Source: Albifimbria verrucaria (taxonomy: Eukaryota; Ascomycota; Sordariomycetes; Hypocreales; Stachybotryaceae). Taken from it: a DNA stretch of 64,000 nt. The translations under genes and the position numbers were made by a program. Shown here piece by piece: positions 12,955 through 23,565 of this stretch. The stretch is taken from the NCBI GenBank assembly GCA_020081605.1, contig JAHREC010000045.1:2108001-2172000 (forward strand), in the 5' to 3' direction. How positions within the stretch are numbered: position 1 is the stretch's first letter; every line of letters starts with the position of its first letter. The notes below the pieces were generated by a model. The model did no database searches. It was not told the origin of the DNA and worked only from the letters and a program-made list of their open reading frames with translations.

Positions 12955-13215
12955 TGGAGGAGTGGGTTATGAAGGCGTTCGAGATAAAGCTTGGGTTCGA
13001 CCATCCCGATACACTCAGAAGCATGGCTAATTTGGCATCAACATATGGCTAACAAGGCAAGTTTAGTGAAGCCGAGCTGCCGGAGGAGCAAGTTATGGAA
13101 GCATTTAAGATAAAGCTTAGGCCTGGATATCCTGAGACACTTTCCAGTATGAATACTTTCGCTCATACCTGGATGGAGCAGGTGCAACGCAATGATGCCA
13201 CGATGTTGATAGATA
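12955..13215 (+). pseudogene. Decayed kinesin-light-chain-type TPR repeat relic
   Basis: Two successive repeat units, 126 bases (42 residues) apart, read VMKAFEIKLG...DHPDTLRSMANLAS and VMEAFKIKLR...GYPETLSSMNTFAH. This is the TPR repeat typical of fungal NLR-like and kinesin-light-chain-like proteins. A TAA interrupts the first unit at the position after STYG, and no open frame or start codon surrounds the pair. It is therefore a fragment of a once longer repeat protein. Confidence 0.6.
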
Positions 13216-15069
13216 TCTCTATACATGCTTGGTAAAAATTCTCAGGTCTGACCACCCACAATCCGTCTCAACAGTGGCAACTCTAGCGAAACTCAATGAG
13301 GTAAGTTGCTGTAAGCAACATAAAATCTGTCTTTATTGAAATTCCACTGTTCATAAGCGTTTTGAATGTTCAGTATCTTAAGAAAGTCTGACTCTGGAGT
13401 GCGGGTTAGCTTGGCATACTAAAAGTTCTAGGCATTCCCTAAAACATCAATTGAAGCGATTTAAATATGGAAAGATTGGTGCTCTTGAGAAGTCGGCAGC
13501 GTTGTCCGATTATCCACATCAAGTTCAGTATCTACGAAGATGGCTTGATCCATACAAACGGCTATAATTCTAAGAACCAACTCGCGAGAGCGCACTACAA
13601 TCGGATATCTTGCGGCCGTTCTCATGCTGCGCGGTTTATTCCCTTGGTTTCCTTTGTTTTCTTTTGTTCGTCTTTACTTATTCTTTCCCTATTATCTCTC
13701 TAATGAAATACGGAATTCCTCGCTCTAACCCGTCACAGATAAAACCGTTTATTCGGGAGAAATTCCTTGCTCATGTGAAGCCGTCGACTCACAAATAGAC
13801 TAATATGTATGTCGAAGGATCATTATTCCACGCCAGAGTTTCCATCATTATGAACAGCATTGCGGGGCAGTTCTTTTGATAAGTATCAGTTGAATCTGCC
13901 TGGCGATACGCCTTTAGAAAATAGCGCTCCTTATTGAGAAAAATAACCAGGATCTGGTATTCTGGCCCTGCATATGCCAATCAGCTTTAAGGCCCATCTG
14001 GACCTGCATCGTGGCGAAGCTCGATATTGGCAGATGCCCGAATCGGCGTAGTCGAGCCGTTGAATCAGCCCCTCGTAAACCATGTCAATACTGTCTATCC
14101 ATCCCTGCCGCCAGCGATTGTTAAATTGAGGTATTGTCGCTCTTTCCAATACAATCGAAAACTAACTAAGAATATCGCAACTCGTGCGCTTAGTCTATCT
14201 TCAAGAAGTCCGCGATGGCCGCATCTGAAACCCGTTCTATGTCGGAGGAGACACTTGGTGGGAACACTGTTACCGAATCAGTTCGACACTCTACAGAGAA
14301 GCAATCAGAGAGTTCAAGTAAATCCAAGCAAGGTAAAGTTATCTCTCAATCGCCAAAAGTCCAGCTATTATTCTGACGACAGCCGATGGGTAGGCTCTCA
14401 GAAACCGTACACTGAGTTTACGAATATCAGTACCAAGGACAAAATTTTATTGGTCATCTCCAAGACTTTGCAGTCATTCAGTCAAACTACCCGCACGTAA
14501 AGCAAGCTTAGGATGGATCTTATGTCCATAAGGCTTCGTTGTTTTCAATGCCTGTTTTGTCGAAGTTTGGCTGCTGGGATACTTTCAGTGTCGAGTAACT
14601 CTGGGCAGTTCTTCACTTTGTTTCATAAACTGAGATGAACATTCCGAGACTACTTATGGTTCAAAAGAGCTTAAACTCTTAAAATAATACTGTTACTCTT
14701 CCAGTTTCTGGATCACAGATAAACTGGGTCGGACAAAGTCAGAAAACATAGCTAATGGCTCAGGGTTGTTCCAGAAAACAAATCCACTTTGACATTTTAT
14801 TCCCATGTTCCTATTGCATCAATTAATATTTTTAATTTTCTACAAAATCCCAGTCATTGAGCACCGAGGTCATTGGTATAGTCTTCGTCAGGCTCTAGTG
14901 GTTTCCAACTATCATCGTCACGCAGGCTTCAACGTTTGTTAGAAACAAATGATTAGACCATCCAATCCGTTTCCTTGTCAACTGATAACTTCTTCCTAGT
15001 TTTTCCGCAGCTATATCGCTTCCAAATGGTCCACTCAATATCATAGTTGATTATCCCATGGCACCATCA
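13216..15069. other. Non-coding stretch between repeat relics
   Basis: No intact gene is recognised. A plus-strand frame from 14215 reads MAASETRSMSEE and stays open for about 55 codons of low-complexity sequence before a stop, and a 157-codon frame covers 14027-14500. Neither matches a family I know. The stretch lies between TPR and ankyrin remnants, so it may be the decayed remainder of repeat-protein genes. Confidence 0.4.
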
Positions 15070-15420
15070 AACACAAGGAACTTGTGAAGCCCCATATGAC
15101 CGAAGAAAGCTGCTGCGGCTAACATACCACCATACTTTTCACCCAAGCACATATTCGTATCAGCACCTTGTTCTAACAACAGCTTTGCCGCCTTCACATT
15201 TCTTCCAGCAGCAGCTGCAACTGGTGCGCTTCCAAACTCGCATTATAGCGGCAGATTGATATAGGCGCTTTCATCAAGCAATATTTCTATTACCCTCTTA
15301 GGGTCGACAGGGCTCTGATCGGCTGCTGCCAATTCACTACCATGTTTATCTCTCAAACGCATATCAACAATGGCACCCGAGTGAATTAGTTTTTGCAAGA
15401 TGTACGTTGACCCATTCAAA
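15070..15420 (-). pseudogene. Decayed ankyrin-repeat gene fragment
   Basis: The minus strand reads ankyrin-like units: YILQKLIHSGAIVDMRLRDKHGSELAAA, then RVIEILLDESAYINLPL followed by a stop, then EFGSAPVAAAAGRNVKAAKLLLEQGADTN, then GEKYGGMLAAAAFFGH (given as overlapping short motifs). The AAA..G...AAKLLLE.GAD pattern is diagnostic of ankyrin repeats in fungal NACHT-ANK proteins. An in-frame stop and the lack of flanking open sequence show it is a remnant. It sits directly upstream of the first P450. Confidence 0.6.
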
Positions 15421-15825
15421 TGGCTGATAAAGCAAGGATACTATCATGGTGTCCTTCCAGAGTCATGCTGCATCAACGATGACTTAATCTGATATGCAAA
15501 CTTTGGACTTTGAGCACAATTTTGACCTTCCTGCAGTGTTGGTTTACAGCACGAGCGGCTAAGAATCCAGCAAATGCCACTGGTTGTTGGTTGTTGCGAA
15601 GCGCACTTGGTGTTGGTTGCTTGAATAGGACATGGCCGGACCCTCATCCAATATTAATAATGACCCCAGGCATAAATAAGAAGACGGACCTGGACTATTT
15701 CCCTCAGATAGTATCGTGTTCATTTTTCGCTGTCTTGCACTCTTCGTTACCAACCTTGTGTTTCTGTTCATCATTATCACCACTTCAATTACTATTGCCT
15801 GTTCAGATGGGATAGGCTCGTCACG

Positions 15826-17506
15826 ATGATAGACAAGAACATTTTGAGCAATCAAACCCTTGTGTTTACTCTACTACTTGCATTTATTCTCGTGGGACAG
15901 CACAGTTTGACAGTATCCCCAAAGGTCTGCTAACTCTTATCAAGTACTTTATTTTCGATGCCATTTACAATATATACATCCATCCTCTTTCCAAGGTACC
16001 TGGTCCATTGATCTGGACGACTTCCCGGTTGCCTTTTATCCATTCGCTTCTCAGCGGGACTCTTATACAAGATATTCAAGACCTTCATAATCATTACGGA
16101 TCGGTCGTGCGTATTGCACCGAACGAGGTTACATTTTCCTCACCAGAGGCGTGGAATGACATATTCCAACATGCAACAGGTCATCCTGAGTTTCCTAAAG
16201 ACCCAATCTGGTGGCGCAAACAATCAGACAAACCGAACACTCTCCCCAACGCAATTGACACCAAAACCCATACCCGGTTCCGAAAAGCCTTGGCACCGGC
16301 TTTCACACCGCGAGCCCTTCAATCCCAAGAACCTATTTTACATCGATATGTGGATTTGCTTGTTGAAAGGCTACGAGAACTAACCCAAGACAGTTCAACG
16401 GGATCAGTAGAAGTTGATATGACTTCGTGGTTCAACTTCACCGCTTTCGATATTTTTGGTGATCTTGGCTTCGGAGAGTCTTTCGACTGTCTTCAAGACT
16501 CCAAATACCATCCATGGATATCATTGCTCTTCAACAGCGTTAAAGCAGCATCTTTCATTGCAGCAGCACGATTCTACCCCATAGTAGAAGTCATACTGAT
16601 GAAGTTGATACCCGCATCACTTAAGAAAATGGCAAACGATCATTATCAACAGATTGTGGATAAGGTACACCGAAGACTGAATCGAGAAATCCAAAGATCT
16701 GATATAATGTCGCATTTGATTGACAAGATAGGGGAAGATAACGGCATGACGCTCGACGAAGTAAATGCAACTTTTGGGTTCCTGACAACAGCAGGGAGCG
16801 AAACCACTGCAACTGTTCTATCTGGTACCATGAACTACTTGATACAAAATCCTGAGAAGATGACAATTCTGGTACGGGAATTACGTGAAGCTTTCAACAC
16901 ATGGGACGATATTACACTTGAAAATCTTGGAGATCTCTCCTACCTCAACGCCGTCTTGAATGAAGGGCTCAGATTATGCCCTCCCATTCCATGGATACTT
17001 CCGCGAAAGGTCCCCGCAGGTGGTAAGGTTATATGCGGTATATGGATTCCTGGTGGTGTAAGTATATGATATGTGGTGATTATCATGAGGTTTCATTCAC
17101 TTATTGCTCTCCTACTATAGACTTCGGTTTCAATACAGGCCTACTCAATGAACCGCGACCCCCAAAATTTCTATCAATCGACAAGTTTTCTCCCGAACGT
17201 TGGCTTCCGATTTCTGAGAAGGAACCTGCATCTGTCTTTTCGAAAGACAAAACCCAGAGCCTAAGACCATTCAGCTTTGGGAGCAGAAATTGTATGGGGA
17301 GGCACCTTGCTATGGCAGAAATGAGACTTATCATGGCCAAGCTACTGTGGTCTTTTGATTTCGAGTTGGTACCCTCTAAGAAATTGAAATGGGAGGAATT
17401 GAAGACTTTTCTTCTTGTTGAGAAAGAGCCTGTGTATGCTAGAGTCACACAAAAAGATGAGCCCGGGTCGGGCTGTTTAGGAAGGAATTACTCCCGAGGA
17501 ATCTAA
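15826..17506 (+). CDS. Cytochrome P450 monooxygenase, polyketide module
   Basis: Microsomal P450 of about 539 residues. The N-terminus has a membrane anchor (TLVFTLLLAFILVG) followed by YNIYIHPLSKVPGP. The I-helix shows AGSETT, the K-helix NEGLRL (ExxR), then PERW, and the haem loop FSFGSRNCMG with the ligand cysteine. One intron lies at 17058-17120. Two single-base gaps break the frame, in CCCC at 15917-15920 and at TC 17178. Once restored, the exon sum is in frame. It resembles the isotrichodermin C-15 hydroxylase and benzoate-hydroxylase-like P450s common in fungal clusters. Its position 3 kb downstream of the PKS on the same strand suggests it oxidises the polyketide, but the substrate cannot be read from sequence. 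Confidence 0.85.
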
Positions 17507-18362
17507 GCATTTTATGGCAATGGTGATAGTTTCAGTCGAACTAAATTGCATCGTTATTATGTTAAAACTGTCCGATAATTCGATGGAAGTTGTAACAAAT
17601 CTTTATTAAGATTAGATCAGAATTCGGGCCAAATACTGGTTCATTATCATTTACACACTACGTAGAGATTTGTTGAGTGCGACCTGATACAGCATTCTCA
17701 TAGTATTTTTTAACTTGCATCTGCATTAGAATCACGCTTTTCTTCTGTCTTATATCGATCTAAATGACATCTCTATCCGCTGAGCTGATGGCAGAGAGCA
17801 AAGTTGAGTATCCAAGACTAGCAATGCATGACTCTCCCAAAGCTGCATATGTTGGCCGATATGCTGCTGAGAATGGAGATGGAGCCTGAAGCATCATTGT
17901 ATTGGTAGACACTATTGGCCCGTATGTTTGCCTTCATTACAGAAGTTGATGGAGAAAGGTACCATATCTACCTTGCCGCCCTAGTTGACAATCCACAAGC
18001 ATGATTTTCAGAGCCCTTACATCCATTGTGGGTGAAGTCAAACATTTACTGGCCCGGTAGCCTTTCCTGAACTTGCTCAATACCTCCTCGACCTCGGATC
18101 TAACACCCTTCCATTTCTAGTGGATTGCAAAATTTGAAGCATATTTTAGCAGAGTATGGCTGGCAAATGAAAATATTCATTGGTATAACTATTTAGGTAT
18201 CGCGCTCTTCTGACCATTTATACTCCAGACATCATCAATATCCCAACAAATAATCCGTTCCAGGCGCCGAAGCACTCTATATGACAAAGAAAACCAGACT
18301 TGGTGAACCAAAAGCGGAAATAGAAACAAGAACTTAAGTGTGACAGATGCCTCAGCCAGCAC
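17507..18362. other. Intergenic, no gene recognised
   Basis: Convergent 3' flanks of the P450 and the NAD(P)-binding reductase genes. A plus-strand start at 17764 opens about 41 codons (MTSLSAELMAESKVEYPRLA) before a stop. I do not recognise it, and following frames are interrupted. It could be a gene remnant. Confidence 0.4.
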
Positions 18363-19093
18363 TTAGGTAGTGATCATGACAATCTTGTTCTCGTATTTGG
18401 GGTTTCGGCTCAGGACCAGGTTGTCAGCAATCCACTTGCCGGAATCCTCCCTGGAGATGAAGTATCCGATTTCAGTGACTTCGCGGCCGGTCTTGGGGTC
18501 CTCGATACCGACACGGACCTTCTTGGACGTCTCGCCATTGTTGAGCAGACTCATGCGCACGATGGTGAAGAGCTCGTTGCTAGCGGCCAACTTGTCCTCC
18601 ATGGCCATCTTGTCCTCATGGGGCTTCTTGAGGGCAATGTGATAAAGAGGAGACATGAGCAAGGGCAGGTCTCGGCCGAAGCGGGACATGCCAGTGGTGC
18701 TGCAGGCAATGACATGGGGTTGTCCCGCGGCACCGTCGCGGCGGAGTTGAGCGATGGCGTCAATGACAACTGCAATACCCTCGCGGCAGACCAGAGGGTC
18801 GTCGATGCTCATGGTGGAGGTAAGACCGGCGCCAACGGAGAAAACAACAGTGTCCACCAGTTGGCCAGAGGGGCTCGCAGACATTGAGTGACGACAGAGG
18901 CATCTCGGATGTTGCCCTGTCGGAGGTCGAGTTTTTCCAGCTGCTCAGTGGAGAGAAGAGCCTTGAGCTTCTCTGGGGTGCGACACATGGCAATGCAATG
19001 GTTGCCTGCATCGACGTTGTGCTTGAGGGCAGAGAGGCCGACACCGCCGGTAGCGCCGAAGAAGGCGACGGTCTTTTGCTGAGTGGCTGCCAT
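18363..19093 (-). CDS. NAD(P)-binding NmrA-like oxidoreductase
   Basis: Single-exon protein of about 243 residues with an N-terminal atypical-SDR nucleotide fold. The start is MAATQQKTVAFFGATGGVG, giving the GATGGVG loop, followed by a typical CRTPEKLKALL strand-helix. Later segments (DTVVFSVGAG, HVIACSTTGMSRFGRDLP, TIVRMSLLNNGE) fit the NAD(P)-binding/NmrA-like family. This covers reductases and redox-sensing proteins. A single-base gap in the GGGG run at 18870-18873 (plus strand) shifts the frame, and adding a base joins the two halves exactly. Whether it serves the neighbouring cluster or is an unrelated stress gene is open. The start at 19093 is the only ATG upstream of the nucleotide loop. 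Confidence 0.75.
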
Positions 19094-20279
19094 TGTATGT
19101 ATGTTGTTATAACTAAATTGTGACAGGTTTTCGATTAATGAGTAGTTGTGAGGAGAAATAATATACGAATGTCGGTAACACTTTATATCGGTGTTGAGTC
19201 AAGTATGGTGGTGATGGTTGTCGTGAGGTATAAGCTGGAGACTCAAGAGAGCTAGTGTAAGGCGCAGGTGTTGGGTGGTGGGTGGTGGGTGGTGGGTGGT
19301 GTTCAGCGGTGTTTAGAGTGTGATGGAATGATGCTTTTTCTCTTCAGTTCAAACAGAAATGAAGGGACTATTTAATCATTTGAGTCCCCTGGTGTTTTGC
19401 ATCCTCCTCGACCAGTTTCCATGTGTGCTAATCTCATGCAGGCCGAGAGATGGCCTAGCGCCAGTTACGCGACCGAGGAGCTAGCGAGATGATGCAAAAC
19501 GGGGAAAGCCATGAGGCAGCCTTACAAACAAAGCCAAAGGCTGGTAAACTGGGGGCTAGCAATTAGGGGAGGAGTCATAGTGAGCATGGGCACTGGGCCT
19601 GGTGCGATGAGATGGACGGAGCTTGGGCTGATCTCGCGCATTTCTCGGTCTGGATCCTACTGGGGCTTGAACCAATCAGGGCTCTGCTTCGGGTGCGAGG
19701 TGGAAGCTTGCGTTGTAGGTACATGGAAGTACTTCCCTTTGTCTCGAGCTATCGTGCCCAATAAGGGTGTATAATTGGATGGTTTGCTGGCGTTATGCCC
19801 TGCTAGCGTGTGGTAAAGCCTTATACCCCCAGGACTGTGTGCCAACCCGCTACATCGAGGTACTTAGAAGCCTTTCAGTCCCCTATAGCTGTACCTGTAG
19901 CCTGGTTCTGCCCCACTAGGGACCAACGGCTTAGGCGCCTTGCTTGATGTGATTGGTTGATACTCTCGATGCCAGGTATAGCCTAGTCTTCATCCACGCA
20001 GCCTCACCACCCATCGGTCTCTCATCAGCATCACATTGCACTACGCAGCTCATGATAGCTGCCTGGACGATTACGACGTGAGCCCTGAGCGTTGCTTTCC
20101 TAACAGTATCATATGGCCTTTTATTCGCGAGGTCCACGCAACCCATATCGACGTAGCCTACGTCGTCAGCGGAAACAAACACTTGTTCAGTGATGGGGGT
20201 GGTGGTCGATGAACTCCGCATCTACGCTTATTCGCCTTCTTCAACAAGCATTGTCTTGTTTCTTTAAACACAAACGATC
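19094..20279. other. Intergenic between divergent reductase and regulator
   Basis: About 1.2 kb separating two divergent genes. It contains a G-rich simple repeat at 19271-19301 and a GGCCGAG at 19441-19447 that matches the cluster motif. Open frames here lack recognisable features. Confidence 0.4.
19271..19301. repeat. (GGTGGGT)n simple repeat
   Basis: Four tandem copies of a 7-base GGTGGGT unit, about 180 bases upstream of the start codon of the NmrA-like gene. The G-tracts could form a G-quadruplex in the promoter. This is a structural inference only. Confidence 0.7.
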
Positions 20280-23124
20280 ATGTCTGATCGCACCGGTGAC
20301 GCCTCCATAGGGGCCTCTCCTATCCTGCAGATCCCGAGACTTCAGTGTCCACCGGGGCTGGGGCCGTAGCCTTGGACCCAACCTCCGAGAAACGTGCGAC
20401 GGCCTCCACTTCCCCTCCGGTCCCGCCTCGGTCTCGGCTCCGGCTCCGGGTTCCGCTCCTGTGACGCTCATGCCACGCAGCTGCGTAGTCTGCAGGTCCC
20501 GCAAGGTTCGCTGCAGCAGAGAGTCTCCCTGCTCCAACTGCCGCCGTGCCAATATCCCCTGTGTGTTCCCCTCCGCTGACCGCCCTCCACGTTGGGTTCG
20601 TCGTCTCGACCGCTCTAGTGGCCTCGGTGCTACCATTGCTGCTGCGGTAGGGAATGCCAATGCTGGCCGCGATGCGTCTGCTGTGGTTGCCCCACCTGCT
20701 CAGGTTATGGACCGTGTGCGTAATCTCGAAAACCTCGTCAAGGAGCTTAGGGCCCAGTTAGATCAGGCCAACGCCGCTGCTGCGGCTAGCGGTGGTGGCT
20801 CCTCTACTGCCATGACATCCCCGGGCAGTTCCTCGCATACCGACACGTCGTCCGCGGCGGCTATCTCCAACGTACAGGAACAGTTCGGGAGGCTCGTGGT
20901 CAGCGACGACAAGCATAGTCTCTACGTGAGCAGCGGGTTCTGGTCTCGTGTCAACGATGAGGTAAGTATCTTTCGTTACACTTCTATTTGGATCTACCTT
21001 ATTCTAATATTGCCTTAGCTGGATGGACTCAAGCTGGAAACGCAAGGCCTCGCTGTTGACGAGTCTGATACCTCAGAAGACGAGGCCTCTCCTGGCAAAT
21101 CTGTTTCCACCCATGAACATGACCGCACCCCAGCCGAGCGACACGCCTTCTTCTTCCGTCACAATCTTAACCCTTCCATTTCCGACTCTCGTGACTTTCA
21201 ACCGCTTCCCTACCAGGTGTCCTTCCTTGTCGACATCTTCGCTGAGCACGTCAACGCGCTCGGCCAAATTGTGCACATGCCCACAATCCGAAAAACCGTT
21301 CGCAGCTTGCGATCCAGCTCGCACTCAGATTTAACACCAGCCAACGAGGCTTTGATGTTCTCCATTTATTACGCTGCAGTCACAGCAATGGAGGATGATG
21401 ATGTGAGTTCTTCTCATGCACAATTCCCTTTCCGCGGTGCTAACCTCTGTTTAACAAGATCTTGACCAACTTCGGCTCAACCAAAGCTGAACTCAGTCTC
21501 AAATATCGTCTTGGCATGGAATATGCACTTGCTAAGGCTGACTTCCTCCACGTATCCGACATTGTCTTGGTGCAAGCTCTTTGCAACTTTCTCCTCGTCG
21601 GTCGTCGCCACGACAGTCCCAGCTTCATCTGGATGATGACGGGCTTGGCTATTCGTATGGGTCAAGCCCTAGGCCTGCAACGCGACGGCTCGCACTTTGA
21701 ACACCTTACTCCCTATGAGATCGAGATACGAAGGCGAGTCTGGTGGATTCTATGCATCCTGGACGTTCGATCATCCGAGGACCAAAGGGCCGAACTCACC
21801 ATCGCCCCTGGCAGCTTTGATACCAAGTTTCCTTGAACCTCAATGACTCAGATATTGATCCTGATTCGAAGCAGAGCCCAGTTGAGAGAGAGGGTCTTAC
21901 TGACATGACTTTTGCGCGCATCTCGATTGAGCTGTGCGAAATTACAAGACGGGTCGTAACACTTGGATCCAAAGACGAGGCTCCCAACCTAGAAGAGCAA
22001 AGCAAGCTTCTGAACGAAATGCACGAGAGCGTACACAGGAGCTATCTTCGGCACTCGTCCGAACCCGGGAACATAGTGTATTGGGCCTGGATTGCCATCG
22101 TGCGCATCACTGTTGGCAAAATGAAGCTGCTTACCCATCTTCCCGTCTTATTCTCCTCGCCGAGCGAGCACTTCTCCGAAGATCTCAGAAACAAGCTGCT
22201 TGTTTCTGCTATAGAGGTGGCGGAACACAACCACGCCATCAGTGCTGAGCCGCGTTGTCGACAGTGGCGCTGGATTCTACAGACTTATACCCATTGGCAT
22301 GCCATTGTCTACCTCTTGATCGAGATGACACGCCGGTCATGGTCGCCCATAATCGAGCGTGCATGGATTTCACTGCAGAGTCCTTGGCTGATCCCTACTC
22401 ATCAATTCAACGTCGACAAGCATCTTCGCGTTTGGGTGCCACTACGCAAGCTCATGGCCAAGGCAAGGGCCTACCGCGAGGCCGAGGTTGAGAGGCTACG
22501 CACAGACAAGTGGGCTGCTCGACAGCTTGAGGCTGGTGATGACCGATTCTCTGTGCCATTGACAGCCGGTCCACTTTCCGCAGAAGATGCCATTGTCATG
22601 TTTCGCGATAGATGGAGAAAACTGGTTGACCTGCATGAGCAGACTGGGCAAAGACAGCACGCTATTGAAGACCAAAATATTCCAATATCTCAGCCGTGGA
22701 TGCCAAACCCTGCGGTTTCTGCCGAGCAACAAGCTCACATACAAGACGCAGCCAATCAAGCCAACACTATGAATACTACTTATTATAACACGAGCGTCAC
22801 AACCAACTCAGCTATGTCTTATTCCAACACTGCTCCACCATTAATCCCAAAACTCACGTTCAATGAACCCCTTACTACAGACCAAGGCGCAAATATGGGT
22901 TTCCTGGCAATTTTACCACACAAGTACCTACTGGGCCTGTTGACGGATCCGGGGTCCTAGGGTGGCTATGGGCAGGTGCAGATCCAGCTTCCGACATGTT
23001 TTCCGACGTGAACATAAACGCAATAGATGTCAACATGGATTTAGAAGGCGAAATCGATTGGTCAAGATGGGTCGAGTCGGCCCAGGGCATGGAGATGGAC
23101 GCTGTTCAGGGCGGGACGAAGTAG
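20280..23124 (+). CDS. Zn(II)2Cys6 transcription factor with fungal_trans domain
   Basis: Predicted nuclear regulator of about 911 residues. The zinc cluster CVVCRSRKVRC...CSNC...C at residues about 66-93 has the C-x2-C-x6-C-x5-C-x2-C-x6-C spacing. A short coiled coil follows (VRNLENLVKELRAQLDQA). The middle holds a fungal-specific regulatory domain with the hallmark sequence IRMGQALGLQRDG and EIRRRVWWILCILD. The C-terminus is acidic and ends with MDAVQGGTK. Introns are at 20962-21018 and 21403-21458. Four single-base gaps (about 20333, 20412, 21831 and 22900) break the frame, and restoring them gives an exact multiple of three. The start at 20280 (MSDRTGDASIGASP) is chosen because the upstream sequence reads on in frame to the zinc cluster once the gaps are filled. 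It may control the adjacent P450 and transporter genes or the PKS module. Confidence 0.85.
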
Positions 23125-23565
23125 CTTGGCCAGCTGGACTAGGTGATAAGCGATACTTGAGCTACATGTGGCTTGCCTCAATCACGAAGATATGATACCC
23201 TTCAAGACCGTTTTCTCATTCAGGCTATGTCATTGTTTTACTGGAGTTGGAATCCCATATGATTTGATAGCCATGCGGTTCTTTATTTTTACTAAGAGCA
23301 GACTACACTCGAGAATTTACATCGTTGGATTTCAACCCTCTTTTAAGGAATATTGGCAGCCGTAGCAATCATGGTGCTGACAGGGTATTTATGCAGTTCT
23401 CAGATAAATACATGGAACAAGTGTAACGAAGCGGGACCATCAATACCACCGTCCAATACAAACAAGAAATCATGACACAACAGCAGGCATCCTACCTGTC
23501 ACCCATAGATATGCTTAAATGCGCCTTGTGAGGCCAGCTTAGCTGTTGGCTGCTTCGCTGTTGAA
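23125..23565. other. Convergent 3' flank, no gene seen
   Basis: The 441 bases between the stop of the regulator and the stop of the converging P450 gene hold only short frames and no recognisable motif. Confidence 0.5.

Noticed and set aside
20241..20660. Open frame of 139 codons antisense to the regulator
   Set aside because: It mirrors the Zn2Cys6 coding sequence on the other strand, and its composition is that of a shadow frame.
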